Below are positions 1 to 9,712 of a stretch of 64,000 nt of DNA, in pieces. Below the pieces are notes generated by a model, which saw only the letters and a program-made list of their open reading frames with translations, was not told where the DNA came from and did not search any database. Location of the stretch: contig NZ_CP013438.1 of NCBI RefSeq assembly GCF_001718795.1, positions 1,054,001 through 1,118,000 of the forward strand. The letters run 5' to 3'. Position 1 is the stretch's first letter, and each line of letters starts with the position of its first letter. This stretch comes from Burkholderia latens (lineage in GTDB: Bacteria > Pseudomonadota > Gammaproteobacteria > Burkholderiales > Burkholderiaceae). The position numbers and the translations under genes were made by a program.

Positions 1-47
1 GTGCGCGTGGAGAATGGGCGGACCCCTGCCGAGCCAAGGAGACTTCG

Positions 48-512
48 ATGACCACGCATCACCGTCCTTCCTTCAGTGCCGCGTTGTGCTACCGCGATCC
101 GAAAGCCGCGCTTGCGTGGCTCGAACGTGCATTCGGTTTCGCGCGCTCGCTCGTCGTCACGACGCCGGAAGGCGACATCGCGCATGCGGAAATGAAATTC
201 GGCGACAGTCTCGTGATGATCGGCGGCACGTGGGCCGACTTCATCGCGTCGCCGGAAGACACCGACGGCCGCAATACCCAGCACGTGCACGTGCATCTGC
301 CCGACGACGCGGATATCGACGCGCATTGCGAACACGCGCGCGCGGCGGGCGCGGAGATCCTGCAGGCGCCGGCCGACGCGTTCTACGGCGATCGGATGTA
401 TCGCGCGCGCGATCCCGGCCGGCACGTCTGGACGTTCGGCAAGCACGTGCGCGACGTGACGAACGACGAGATGAGCGCGGCGACCGGGCTGACGATCGAA
501 TCCTTCGACTGA
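48..512 (+). CDS. VOC (glyoxalase/bleomycin-resistance fold) protein
   Basis: This 154-residue protein is a small vicinal-oxygen-chelate protein. Its paired beta-alpha-beta-beta-beta modules and the C-terminal GDRMYRARDPxGxxW-type stretch (about residues 113-129) are typical of PhnB-like members. Members are metal-dependent lyases, dioxygenases or drug-binding proteins. The substrate cannot be told from the sequence. The start ATG follows an AAGGAGA ribosome binding site. It lies 73 bases upstream of the cytosine deaminase gene on the same strand, so the two may be co-transcribed. The family is fairly certain and the function unknown. Confidence 0.85.
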   Translation: MTTHHRPSFSAALCYRDPKAALAWLERAFGFARSLVVTTPEGDIAHAEMKFGDSLVMIGGTWADFIASPEDTDGRNTQHVHVHLPDDADIDAHCEHARAAGAEILQAPADAFYGDRMYRARDPGRHVWTFGKHVRDVTNDEMSAATGLTIESFD

Positions 513-585
513 GTGCGGCGCGCCTTGCCGACGCCGGTTTTCCCCACTACGCGGCGCGCTGGCGCCGCCTGACGCCGAGACCCAC

Positions 586-1836
586 ATGAATCTCTTCAAT
601 GCACGCCTGCGCGGTCGCGACGGGCTGTTTACGATCGGCATCCACGACGGCAAGATCGCGCGGATCGACGTGCAGCCCGCGCTCATCACACCGGCCAGCC
701 CGCCCGATGCAGACGATATCGATGCACAGGGCCGCCTCGCGATCCCGCCGCTCGTCGAGCCGCATATCCATCTCGACGCCGTGCTGACGGCCGGCGAGCC
801 GGCATGGAACATGAGCGGCACGCTGTTCGAAGGGATCGAACGCTGGTCCGAGCGCAAGGCGACGATCACGCACGAAGACACGAAGGCGCGCGCGCATGCG
901 GCGATCGGCATGCTGCGCGATCACGGGATCCAGCACGTGCGCACGCATGTCGACGTCACCGATCCGACGCTTGCCGCGCTGAAGGCGATGCTCGAAGTGA
1001 AGGACGAGGCGCGCGGACTGATCGATCTGCAGATCGTCGCGTTTCCGCAGGAGGGCATCGAGTCGTTCGACGGCGGCCGCGCGCTGATGGAGCAGGCGAT
1101 CGAGCTCGGCGCCGACGTCGTCGGCGGCATTCCGCATTTCGAGAACACGCGCGAGCAGGGCGTCAGCTCGATCCGCTTCCTGATGGACCTGGCCGAGCGC
1201 ACTGGCTGCCTCGTCGACGTGCACTGCGACGAGACCGACGATCCGCATTCGCGCTTTCTGGAAGTGCTCGCGGAGGAAGCGCGGGTGCGCGGCATGGGCG
1301 CGCGGGTGACGGCCAGCCACACGACCGCGATGGGCTCGTACGACAACGCGTATTGCTCGAAGCTGTTCCGGCTGTTGAAGCGCGCCGCCCTGAACTTCGT
1401 GTCGTGCCCGACCGAGAGCATCCATCTGCAGGGGCGTTTCGACACGTTTCCGAAGCGCCGCGGCGTCACGCGCGTCGCGGAACTCGACCGCGCGGGCCTG
1501 AACGTGTGCTTCGGGCAGGATTCGATCAAGGATCCGTGGTATCCGCTCGGCAACGGCAATATCCTGCGCGTGCTCGATGCCGGCCTGCACATCTGCCACA
1601 TGATGGGCTATCAGGATCTGCAGCGTTGCCTCGATTTCGTCACCGATCACGGCGCGACGGCGATGCACCTCGGCGACGGCTACGGAATCGCGCTCGGCCG
1701 GCCGGCGAACCTGGTCGTGCTCGATGCCGACAGCGACTACGAAGCGGTGCGCCGACAGGCGAAAGCGGCGCTGTCGATACGCGGCGGGAAGGTGATCATG
1801 CGGCGGGACCCCGAGCGTGTGACGTACCCGGCATGA
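586..1836 (+). CDS. codA: cytosine deaminase (CodA type)
   Basis: This 416-residue amidohydrolase would convert cytosine to uracil and ammonia in pyrimidine salvage. It is close to E. coli CodA over its whole length. The metal-binding HIH (H60, H62), H213, the catalytic E216, H245 in ASHTTAM and D312 in the FGQD motif all occupy the CodA positions, as does Q155 in FPQEG. No cytosine permease gene (codB) lies beside it, unlike in E. coli. The next gene, a ClC channel, is on the same strand but over 160 bases away. A related amidohydrolase substrate such as a triazine or isoguanine is possible, but the conserved active site favours cytosine. Confidence 0.9.
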   Translation: MNLFNARLRGRDGLFTIGIHDGKIARIDVQPALITPASPPDADDIDAQGRLAIPPLVEPHIHLDAVLTAGEPAWNMSGTLFEGIERWSERKATITHEDTKARAHAAIGMLRDHGIQHVRTHVDVTDPTLAALKAMLEVKDEARGLIDLQIVAFPQEGIESFDGGRALMEQAIELGADVVGGIPHFENTREQGVSSIRFLMDLAERTGCLVDVHCDETDDPHSRFLEVLAEEARVRGMGARVTASHTTAMGSYDNAYCSKLFRLLKRAALNFVSCPTESIHLQGRFDTFPKRRGVTRVAELDRAGLNVCFGQDSIKDPWYPLGNGNILRVLDAGLHICHMMGYQDLQRCLDFVTDHGATAMHLGDGYGIALGRPANLVVLDADSDYEAVRRQAKAALSIRGGKVIMRRDPERVTYPA

Positions 1837-2004
1837 CGCGGGTGCGGTGGCGGCGCCCCGCGTCGCGTGGCTTGTCGAATGCACGAAACTCATGAGTCGA
1901 TCAGAAAAATACGTTTGTTTCATGAGACGGCGAGGCCTACGATTCGGTGCTGACAGCGGCGTGCACGGGCACGCCGTCCCTTGGCCTACCGTTTCGCCGA
2001 TACC

Positions 2005-3339
2005 ATGCGCTTCGATCTCCCGTCCGCTCCCGCGTCTGTTTCGCCGTCCGCCAGTCCGTTTGCGCGGATCGCTGCCGTCACGATCCTGACCGGCGTCGGC
2101 GCCGGATTCGGCGGGATGCTGCTCGCGCTGCTGCTGCACGCGATCCAGCATCTGGCGTACGGCTACAGCCTCGCGCACGTGGTCGGCACCGAGAGCTTCC
2201 TGACCGGCGTGAGCCGGGCCGATCCGCTGCGGCGCGTTGCGGTGCTCGTCGTGTGCGGGCTCGTCGCGGGCGGCGGCTGGTGGGCGCTGTACCGGTACGG
2301 ACGGCCGCTCGTGAGCATCCGCCGCGCGGTGCGCGCCGCGGATCCGCGGATGCCTTTCGTGAGCACGACGGTTCACGCTTTGCTGCAGATCGTGACCGTC
2401 GCGCTCGGTTCGCCGCTCGGCCGCGAAGTCGCGCCGCGCGAGATCGGCTCGCTGCTGGCCGGGCGACTCGCGCACCGCGCGGGGTTGACGCCGTCCGACT
2501 GCCGGCTGATGGTCGCGTGCGGCGCCGGTGCCGGGCTCGCAGCCGTCTACAACGTGCCGCTCGGCGGCGCGGTGTTCGTGCTCGAAGTGCTGCTCGGCAC
2601 GTTCGAACTGCGCGCGCTGGTGGTGGCCGTCGTCACGTCGGCGCTCGCGGCGGCGGTCGCATGGATCGGCCTCGGCAACGAACATCAGTACACGGTGCCC
2701 GCGTTCGTGCTGAGCACGCCGCTCGTCGCGTGGTCCATCGTTTGCGGCCCGTTGTTCGGATTCGCCGCATACGGCTTCGTGCGGCTCACGAGTCGCGCAC
2801 GCGCGGATGCGCCGAAGGGCCGGCAACTGCCGCTGCTTGCGCTGATCAACTTTGCGGTGATCGGCGTGCTGGCGATGCGCTTTCCGCAACTGCTCGGCAA
2901 CGGCAAGGGGCCGGCTTCACTGGGATTCGACGGCTCGCTGACGATCGGGCTTGCGGCGACGCTGCTCGTACTGAAGGTGGCGATCGAGGCGGGCAGCCTG
3001 CGCGCCGGCGCCGAGGGCGGACTGCTGACGCCCGGTCTCGCAAATGGCGCGCTGCTCGGCGTCGTGCTCGGCGGGCTGTGGAGCGTCGTATGGCCGGGCG
3101 CGTCGATCGGCGGCTGCGCGTTGATCGGTGCGACCGCGTTCCTCGCCGCGTCGATGCAGATGCCGATCACGGCCGTCGTGCTGTTGCTCGAATTCACGCG
3201 CGCGAATCACGACAGCCTCGTGCCGATGCTGCTCGCCGTGGCGGGTTCGCTCGTCGCGTACCGGTTCGCGCAGCAAGTAGCGGAGCGGCGTGCGCAGGCG
3301 AGCGCGCTGGCAACCACGCCGCTGACGGCAACTCGCTGA
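2005..3339 (+). CDS. ClC-family chloride channel or antiporter
   Basis: The 444-residue integral membrane protein has about ten or more hydrophobic helices and the ClC layout. Recognisable pieces are the GREVAPRE segment (the family GREGP motif, keeping the gating glutamate), the YNVPLGGAVFVLE segment, and a GGLLTPG segment in place of GxFxP. The classical GSGIP selectivity motif is not evident near the N terminus, so anion selectivity may differ from E. coli ClcA. No C-terminal CBS pair is present. The ATG at 2005 is preferred over an in-frame TTG at 1981. It appears to be a single-gene unit. Confidence 0.88.
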   Translation: MRFDLPSAPASVSPSASPFARIAAVTILTGVGAGFGGMLLALLLHAIQHLAYGYSLAHVVGTESFLTGVSRADPLRRVAVLVVCGLVAGGGWWALYRYGRPLVSIRRAVRAADPRMPFVSTTVHALLQIVTVALGSPLGREVAPREIGSLLAGRLAHRAGLTPSDCRLMVACGAGAGLAAVYNVPLGGAVFVLEVLLGTFELRALVVAVVTSALAAAVAWIGLGNEHQYTVPAFVLSTPLVAWSIVCGPLFGFAAYGFVRLTSRARADAPKGRQLPLLALINFAVIGVLAMRFPQLLGNGKGPASLGFDGSLTIGLAATLLVLKVAIEAGSLRAGAEGGLLTPGLANGALLGVVLGGLWSVVWPGASIGGCALIGATAFLAASMQMPITAVVLLLEFTRANHDSLVPMLLAVAGSLVAYRFAQQVAERRAQASALATTPLTATR

Positions 3340-3578
3340 TCCGCGCCGGCTTCGTCGCTTCGGCTGTTGCGCGCGGCTCGGCCGGGCCGCGCGACGCTAT
3401 TTTTTCCCGCTCCTCGACTTGACCTGTTTTGCGAGATGTATCGCCTGGCGATCCCGATCCACGGCGCGCCGAAGCGCACGTTGCTGTTCTGTGCAAGAAT
3501 CCGCGCGATTCCGCGCCACCGAACAATCAACCACATGCGCGGATATCCCGATCAGAAACAGGAACCGAGGAGCACAAC

Positions 3579-4901
3579 TTGATTCAACGCATTTCCCGCT
3601 TTTTCACGCAGGTCGTCCACCGCGTCCTGCCCGACCCGCTGATTTTCGCGATCCTGCTGACGATCGTCACCTTCGCGCTCGCGTTCGGCCTCACGCCGAA
3701 TACCCCCGTGCAGCTCACGACGATGTGGGGTTCCGGCTTCTGGAACCTGCTCGCGTTCTCGATGCAGATGGTGATGATTCTCGTTACCGGCCATGCGTTG
3801 GCGAGTTCGCCGCCGGTGCGGCGGCTGCTGGTTGCGCTCGCAAGCACCGCGCGCACGCCGGGCCAGGGCGTGATGCTCGTCGCGTTCGTCGGCGCGCTCG
3901 CATGCGCGATCAACTGGGGCTTCGGCCTCGTGCTCGGCGCGATGCTCGCGCGAGAGGTTGCGCGCCGCGTTGCCGGCAGCGACTACCGGCTGCTCGTGGC
4001 GTCCGCGTACATGGGTTTCCTGAGCTGGCACGGCGGGCTGTCCGGCTCGGTGCCGCTCGTCGCCGCGACGAAAGGCAATCCGATGGAGAAGACGATCGGG
4101 TTGATTCCCGTGTCGGACACGATCTTCACCGGCTACAACGCGTTCATCACGATCGGGCTGATCGTGATGCTGCCGTTTCTCGCGCGGATGATGATGCCGA
4201 AGCCGGGGGACGTCGTCAGCGTCGATCCGGCGTTGCTCGCCGAGCCGCCGAGCGTCGAGCGCCAACTCGGGCCCGACGCGACGTTCGCGGAGCGGCTGGA
4301 AGAAAGCCGTGCGTTGTCGCTCTTCGTCGCGGCGCTGTGCGCGGCGTTCCTCGTGCTGCGTTTCATCCAGAAGGGCTTTGCGCTCGACATCGATACAGTA
4401 AACCTCGCGTTCCTCGCAGCCGGCATCCTGCTGCACCGCACGCCGATGGCCTATGCACGCGCGGTGGCCGGTGCGGCGCGCGGCGCGTCGGGGATCATGA
4501 TCCAGTTTCCGTTCTATGCGGGCATCCAGGCGCTGATGGATCACTCGGGGCTCGCGGGCGTAATCACCAAATGGTTCGTCGATATCGCGAACGTGCACAC
4601 GTTCCCGTTGCTCGCTTTCCTCAGCTCGGCAGTGATCAATTTCGCGGTGCCGTCGGGCGGCGGCCACTGGGTCGTGCAGGGACCGTTCGTGATGCCGGCC
4701 GCGCAGGCGCTCGGCGCCGATCTCGGCAAGGCTGCGATGGCGATCGCGTACGGCGAGGCATGGACCAACATGGCGCAGCCGTTCTGGGCGCTTCCCGCGC
4801 TTGCGATCGCGGGCCTCGGCGTGCGCGACATCATGGGCTATTGCGTAACGACGCTGCTGTTCTCCGGCGTGGTGTTCGTCGCGGGGATGTATCTGTTCTG
4901 A
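3579..4901 (+). CDS. atoE: short-chain fatty acid transporter (AtoE family)
   Basis: This 440-residue polytopic protein matches AtoE, the inner-membrane carrier for short-chain fatty acids such as acetoacetate and butyrate, in length and motifs. Diagnostic stretches are DPLIFAILLT near the N terminus, NWGFGLVLGAML about residue 110, and FAVPSGGGHWVVQGP about residue 355. The reading frame is open further upstream, but a TTG at 3579 with a GAGGAGC ribosome binding site gives exactly the family length. The atoDAB CoA-transferase and thiolase genes are not alongside. The product therefore probably feeds beta-oxidation or ketone-body enzymes encoded elsewhere. Confidence 0.87.
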   Translation: MIQRISRFFTQVVHRVLPDPLIFAILLTIVTFALAFGLTPNTPVQLTTMWGSGFWNLLAFSMQMVMILVTGHALASSPPVRRLLVALASTARTPGQGVMLVAFVGALACAINWGFGLVLGAMLAREVARRVAGSDYRLLVASAYMGFLSWHGGLSGSVPLVAATKGNPMEKTIGLIPVSDTIFTGYNAFITIGLIVMLPFLARMMMPKPGDVVSVDPALLAEPPSVERQLGPDATFAERLEESRALSLFVAALCAAFLVLRFIQKGFALDIDTVNLAFLAAGILLHRTPMAYARAVAGAARGASGIMIQFPFYAGIQALMDHSGLAGVITKWFVDIANVHTFPLLAFLSSAVINFAVPSGGGHWVVQGPFVMPAAQALGADLGKAAMAIAYGEAWTNMAQPFWALPALAIAGLGVRDIMGYCVTTLLFSGVVFVAGMYLF

Positions 4902-5386
4902 TCGGATCAAGTGACGCGAGCGGCGGGCGCAGCGCAGCGCGTCTCTCGCCGACCTGAATTCCGCTCGCCTTCGATCGTGCGTGCGAGCCGGCTTCGCGGA
5001 TCGCTCGCGCCGCGCCGAACGCGTGGCCACCGTGCGCGCCGACACCTGCGTCCCGTTCGGCGGCCAGCTCGCGTCCGGGCGCGCGGCCGGATTCGGGTGC
5101 GCGTCACGGCGCGGCGCGCAGGCGGCTTGGCAACCGTGCCCTTGCGACGAACGCGAGCAGGCTGGCCGGAATGCGTTCGATGACGAACCGCCACTGCCGA
5201 TGCCATTCAGGGACACGTCGATCCGGCAGGTTCCGTCGCTCGGGCTGCAGCGCTTCGGTATCGCGGCCGGTGAGCTTGGTATCGTCCGCCCGCCGGCCTG
5301 TCCTGACGCCGGGGCGACGGCAGGTCGCCGTCCATTGTCCGATCGGGCAAAATCGGCCTGTCCACTTGTACACCGACGGACGTCGC
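4902..5386. other. intergenic gap without a recognised gene
   Basis: No convincing gene was found in these roughly 485 bases. The open frames crossing it are arginine-rich shadows. The end nearest the methyltransferase presumably carries that gene's promoter, but no clear -35/-10 pair could be named. Confidence 0.5.
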
Positions 5387-6118
5387 ATGACCGAACCGAC
5401 CGAACCTCCCGGCCGCCGCGCTTACGCGAGCTTCGCGCAACGCTATGCGGACATCGCGCCGACGAAGGCGCACAACGCGCTCTACGAGCGCCCCGCAACG
5501 ATGGCGCTGCTCGGCGACGTCGGCGGCGTGACCGTGCTCGATGCCGGCTGCGGACCCGGCATCTGCAGCGCGCACCTGGCCCACGGCGGCGCGACCGTGC
5601 ATGCGTTCGACGTGACGCCGGAGATGGTCGCGCTTGCGCGAACGCGCTGCGCGGGGCTCGCGGTCGACGTCGTGGAAGGCGACCTCGAGGCGCCGCTCGC
5701 ATGGTTGCCCGACGCGTCGTTCGACAAGGTGCTCTGCTCGCTTGCGCTCGACTACGTGCGCGATCTCGCGCCGACGCTGCGCGAGTTCAGGCGCGTCACC
5801 GGGCCGGGCGGCACGCTCGTATTCTCGATGGCGCACCCGATGCGCGACTGGCTGGACGAGCGCACGCGTGGAGACGGCACGTACTTCGATACAAGCCGCT
5901 TCGGCTTTCACTGGTCGGGTTTCGGTGAACCGAAGCCCTACGTCGAAGCATGGCGGCGGCCGCTTGCCGACATCCTGAACGCGCTCGCCGACGCCGGCTG
6001 GCGGCTCGACCGCTTCGTCGAACCGACGCCGCTGCCGCAGATGAAGGCCGTGTCGGAGCGGCTTCATGCGGAGCTGTCGCTGGCGCCCGCGTTCCTGTGC
6101 ATCCGCGCGCAACGCTGA
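5387..6118 (+). CDS. class I SAM-dependent methyltransferase
   Basis: This 243-residue protein has the Rossmann methyltransferase motifs. Motif I is VLDAGCGPGICSAHLA (about residues 46-61), followed by an acidic motif II end (HAFDVTPEM) and a KVLCSLALDYV motif. The fold is that of the UbiE/Methyltransf_11 group. The acceptor is unknown. The ATG at 5387 starts directly before the conserved part, and the frame upstream is open but not conserved-looking. It converges with the di-haem peroxidase gene 46 bases downstream, so it is probably monocistronic. Confidence 0.86.
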   Translation: MTEPTEPPGRRAYASFAQRYADIAPTKAHNALYERPATMALLGDVGGVTVLDAGCGPGICSAHLAHGGATVHAFDVTPEMVALARTRCAGLAVDVVEGDLEAPLAWLPDASFDKVLCSLALDYVRDLAPTLREFRRVTGPGGTLVFSMAHPMRDWLDERTRGDGTYFDTSRFGFHWSGFGEPKPYVEAWRRPLADILNALADAGWRLDRFVEPTPLPQMKAVSERLHAELSLAPAFLCIRAQR

Positions 6119-6164
6119 CCGGCAACGCGAGCACGAACGGCGGCCGATAACCGATCGCGAACCG

Positions 6165-7580
6165 TTAGCGCGCCGGCTCGTCGGTCAGCGTGCCGAGAAA
6201 CGCTTCGATATCCTTGATGTCCTGCTCGGTCATCGCCGGCTTGTCGCCGGGCTTGCGATCGAACGGCGCATCCGTCACGTCGACGTTCGCGCGGTACTTC
6301 GCCGGAATGTCGTCGTACACGTCGATCTTGCCGTCCGCGCCACGCGGATAGAACTTCTGCGGCGAGATGCTGCGTTCGTTGTAGAACGCCATCACCTGGT
6401 CGAGCGTATGGAACACGCCGTTGTGGAAGAACACGTGGCGCGTCGCCGCGTTGCGCAGCGTCGGCGTGAGGAACATCCCGCAATATTGCGTCTGGTCCTT
6501 CAGGTCGTCGCGGAACGGCCCGCACACGCCGAGATCGTAGAACGCGGGATTGCGGTTCTGCGCGAGCGCGCGGTTGCGCGGCGCGCCGAGCGCCTCGTAC
6601 TGGTAGTCGGTAAACATCGGCGGCAAGCCATCCTTGGCCGGTTTCGACAGGTGGCAGCCGGCGCAATTCGCCTTGTCCGGATCGTTGAACAGCCGCAGGC
6701 CGCGCAACTCCGCCTGCGTGAGGCGTGCGCGGCCCTCGAGCCAGCGATCGTACTTGCTGTTGTATGGATGGAACGACGGATCCTCGACCTGGTACCGCGC
6801 GATCGCGAACATCGCCTCCGACACCGCGAGCTGCGGCGTGGCGAACACGCGCGGCCCGAACAGCTGCTCGAACTGCGCGCGATGCGGCGACTGCGCGAGC
6901 TTGCGCGCAACATCGTCGATGCTTGCGTTTGCCATTTCGACCGGATTCAGCAGCGGGCCGAACGCCTGCTGCTGCAGCGTATCGGCGCGGCCGTCCCAGA
7001 ACATTCCGCCTTGCGGCACGAGCTGCGGCGCGGCCGCCGTGCCGGCCACCTTCTGCGCCTTGACCACGCCTGCCGCCGACGCAGCCTGCTGCGCGACGCT
7101 CGGCGCCGCGTCGTTTTCGCCGGCATCCGGGCCGATGCTGAAGTTCGGCTGCCGGTACAGGTACATCAGCGACGGCGGCGGGCGATAGCCGTGCTGCGTC
7201 ATCGCGAGTCCGCCCGGCTGCACGTCCAGCGCGTTCGGCGGCCCGTACGCATGGTCGGGGCTGTGGCACGACGCACACGACTGCTTGCCCGACGCCGACA
7301 GCGACGGATCGACGAACAGCGCGCGCCCCAGCTGCGCGACCGCGGACAACGGCTGCGCGGCGGGGCGCTGCAACACGACCGGATGTGCGTTCGCACCCGT
7401 CCAGTCCGCGACGACGTCGCCGATTGCCGCAGGCGTGCGCGCCGGAAACGCGATCGCGAATGCGCCATACGCGAGCACGGCGGCGCCGAGTACGTACGCC
7501 GCACGGCGCAGCAAGCGGGCACGCGCGCGCGGCGCGGCGGCGCGGGTAGCATCGGGAGACGGGAAGGGACGAGCTGTCAT
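6165..7580 (-). CDS. di-haem cytochrome c peroxidase / MauG-family protein
   Basis: This 471-residue protein has an N-terminal membrane anchor or uncleaved signal (about residues 26-50) and two CXXCH haem sites, CASCH and CAGCH. This is the arrangement of bacterial di-haem peroxidases and the MauG family. It should act in the periplasm, reducing peroxide with electrons from small c-type cytochromes or oxidising a partner protein. It lies downstream of the phosphoesterase lipoprotein gene on the same strand, with a strong hairpin between them, so independent transcription is likely. The substrate is not predictable. It is longer than typical CcpA (about 320-350 residues), which suggests the MauG/YhjA-like branch. 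Confidence 0.85.
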   Translation of the reverse strand: MTARPFPSPDATRAAAPRARARLLRRAAYVLGAAVLAYGAFAIAFPARTPAAIGDVVADWTGANAHPVVLQRPAAQPLSAVAQLGRALFVDPSLSASGKQSCASCHSPDHAYGPPNALDVQPGGLAMTQHGYRPPPSLMYLYRQPNFSIGPDAGENDAAPSVAQQAASAAGVVKAQKVAGTAAAPQLVPQGGMFWDGRADTLQQQAFGPLLNPVEMANASIDDVARKLAQSPHRAQFEQLFGPRVFATPQLAVSEAMFAIARYQVEDPSFHPYNSKYDRWLEGRARLTQAELRGLRLFNDPDKANCAGCHLSKPAKDGLPPMFTDYQYEALGAPRNRALAQNRNPAFYDLGVCGPFRDDLKDQTQYCGMFLTPTLRNAATRHVFFHNGVFHTLDQVMAFYNERSISPQKFYPRGADGKIDVYDDIPAKYRANVDVTDAPFDRKPGDKPAMTEQDIKDIEAFLGTLTDEPAR

Positions 7581-7631
7581 GCTGTCGGTCGAAAGTCGGT
7601 GCCGCCCAACGGCGGCGCGTTAAACGGAAAC

Positions 7632-7654
7632 GGCCGGCGCGCGATGCGCCGGCC
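7632..7654 (-). terminator. hairpin between phosphoesterase and peroxidase genes
   Basis: A perfect 9-base-pair GC stem (GGCCGGCGC / GCGCCGGCC) encloses a five-base loop. Read on the minus strand it follows the phosphoesterase stop and is trailed by a T-rich GTTTCCGTTT stretch. It fits a weak intrinsic terminator separating the two genes. Confidence 0.55.
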
Positions 7655-7687
7655 TGCTGCTTGCCGCTACCGGTTGCGTGATGCCGG

Positions 7688-9361
7688 TCAGATCGACGGT
7701 GCCGCGCTCAGCACGGTGCCCTGCGTCGGATCGAGATACAGCGGCGCCGTGTTCGGCTTCGACGCGAAGTCGAACAGGCCGCGCAGGTCGCCCGCGGTCG
7801 CATCGAACGAACCGCCGCCGATGCGCTGGCCGCCGAGCCAGTTGTCCTCGATGAAGCGCACGACGGACGCCTGGTCGATCATCGTATGGTCGACGTAGTT
7901 CTGCTTCGCGTACGGCGAGATCACGACGAGCGGAATGCGCACACCCGGGCCGCAGCGGCCGTTCACCGTGCCGCCGTTCACGCCGGTGGTGCCGCCCGAG
8001 CCGCACGCGCCGTTGCCGTTGAGCTGATCGACGGCATCGGACGACGCATGGGTCGGCGCCGTGTACGCGTGGTCGTACCAGCCGTCCGAGTCGTCATACG
8101 TGACGATCACGGCCGTGTTCTGCCAGTCGGGCTGCTGCTGCAGGAAGTTCACGACCTTCGTGACGAACGCCTGCTCGTCGAGCGGATCCGAGTAGCCCGC
8201 GTGCCCGTCCTGCGCGGCCGGCGCCTTCAGAAAGCTGACCGACGGGAAGTTGCCGGCCTTCACGGCAGCGAAGAAGTCGTCGCTGTCGTACTGGTGGTTC
8301 GCCGGTTCGGGCGTCTTGCCGTCGGTTTCGACGCTCGAACCGATCGCCGCGACCGAGCTCGGGCGCGTGTGCTGCGGGTTCGCGGTCGACGCGTAGTACT
8401 GGAACCAGTTGTGGTGCGGAATGTAGTCGGCGGTCGCGGCGTTCACGGCGGTGGCGACGGTGCTGCGCGCGCAGCCGGTCGTGCCGTTGCTGTTGGTCGT
8501 CGACAGGTTGAAGCCGCCCATGAAGCCGCCCCACGTGATCTTCGCGGCATTCAGCAGGTCGCCGATGTTCTTGCCGCTCATCATCGCCTGGTCGGTCGTG
8601 CTGGAGCACACGTCGTAGCCCGGATCGACGTCGTTGATCATCGTGAAGCCGCCCTGGCCGTCGTTGATGTAGTACGAGCTGGCGGCGAGCGTCGACGGCT
8701 GCTTCGACGTCTTGACGATCTGCATGCCGTTGGTCTGGCCCGACACGACGTTCAGTGCGCCCGGCGTCGACGGGCCGTACACCGTCGTGTATGCGTTGTC
8801 GCTCATTGCGAAGCGCTGCGCGTAGTTCCACAGCGCGGTGACGGTGTTGCCGTCGAAGTAGCCCATCACCTGGCCCTTCGTGCCGAACGCGCCGGCGCCG
8901 CCGGACGAGCCCTTGCCGGTGTATTTCGGGAACAGGTCGGCGAGGCCGTTGTCCTCGGCCTGCTGCTCGGCCGTGTACGCGTGGTTCTGGTCGGCGGTCG
9001 CGGCCTGCGTGCGATCGAGGCGGAACGGGTTCGCGGCATCGGTGCCGTTGGCCGTGTTCGTGAAGTTCGGGTTCGCGGTGAGCAGCGTGCCCGTCAGTCC
9101 GTTGACCGTCGGCGTGCCGGCCTTCGCAGTGAACGCCGGTTCGCCGGCCGGATTCGACGCGTTCGGATAGGTGCCGAAGTAGTGGTCGAACGACACGTTT
9201 TCGCCGTAGATGACGACGACGTGCTTGATCGGCGTGGCAGTCTGCAGCGCATCCTGCGACGACACGGGAGGCGTCGACGTGGGATCGTCGCTGCCGCCGC
9301 AGGCGAACAGCGCCAGCGCTGCGCCGGCGCAGGCAGTGACGAGCAAGGCTTGACGGAACAT
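7688..9361 (-). CDS. phosphoesterase-family (acid phosphatase/phospholipase C-like) lipoprotein
   Basis: The 557-residue product starts with a lipoprotein signal whose lipobox is LFAC (Cys about residue 21), followed by a GGSDD linker. The catalytic domain of the phosphoesterase family (PF04185, which includes AcpA and phospholipase C enzymes) begins at HVVVIYGENVSFDHYFGTYP, with the conserved NxSFDxYFG signature. Downstream metal-site motifs include VIVTYDDSDGWYDH and GVRIPLVVISP. It should be an envelope-anchored hydrolase of phosphomonoesters or phospholipids. The frame is open far upstream, but the ATG giving a lipoprotein signal is the credible start. Phosphatase versus lipase activity cannot be decided. 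Confidence 0.87.
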   Translation of the reverse strand: MFRQALLVTACAGAALALFACGGSDDPTSTPPVSSQDALQTATPIKHVVVIYGENVSFDHYFGTYPNASNPAGEPAFTAKAGTPTVNGLTGTLLTANPNFTNTANGTDAANPFRLDRTQAATADQNHAYTAEQQAEDNGLADLFPKYTGKGSSGGAGAFGTKGQVMGYFDGNTVTALWNYAQRFAMSDNAYTTVYGPSTPGALNVVSGQTNGMQIVKTSKQPSTLAASSYYINDGQGGFTMINDVDPGYDVCSSTTDQAMMSGKNIGDLLNAAKITWGGFMGGFNLSTTNSNGTTGCARSTVATAVNAATADYIPHHNWFQYYASTANPQHTRPSSVAAIGSSVETDGKTPEPANHQYDSDDFFAAVKAGNFPSVSFLKAPAAQDGHAGYSDPLDEQAFVTKVVNFLQQQPDWQNTAVIVTYDDSDGWYDHAYTAPTHASSDAVDQLNGNGACGSGGTTGVNGGTVNGRCGPGVRIPLVVISPYAKQNYVDHTMIDQASVVRFIEDNWLGGQRIGGGSFDATAGDLRGLFDFASKPNTAPLYLDPTQGTVLSAAPSI

Positions 9362-9712
9362 CGGGAAACTCCAGGTAGGTGTTCGATGGTGGAGATCGGC
9401 CCCGTCGCCGTGTCGGTTCGGTGCGGAACGCGATATCGCGAAAGAGCACCGGCATTGGAACAGTCCGGTATGAAGATATGGGGGCGGAGCGGTTTCGCGA
9501 TGGTTGCGCCGCGGTATCGATTCCATTACGGCCCGCAATGCGCCGAAAGACAGCGGAAAGGGATGCGGCGAAGTGATCGTGGCGACACGTTCTGCGGCGC
9601 GCGTGGCGGCGGACTGCGTAACCATGCGCGCCGGGTATCGCGGACATGGGGCGCCGGTTCTGCAGCCGGATCGGTCGGCGCGGTTTTGACAATCCAGTTG
9701 CGCATTCATACG
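9362..9712. other. divergent intergenic region, phosphoesterase / EamA exporter
   Basis: These roughly 350 bases separate two divergently oriented genes and must hold both promoters. No named operator or hairpin stood out. Confidence 0.4.

Noticed and set aside
547..2889. 780-residue minus-strand frame over codA and the ClC gene
   Set aside because: It is an arginine- and histidine-rich shadow of two recognisable plus-strand genes, with no domain.
7886..9712. Long plus-strand frame continuing into the EamA exporter gene
   Set aside because: The first 600 residues are antisense to the phosphoesterase gene and have shadow composition. Only the part from 9713 is a transporter.
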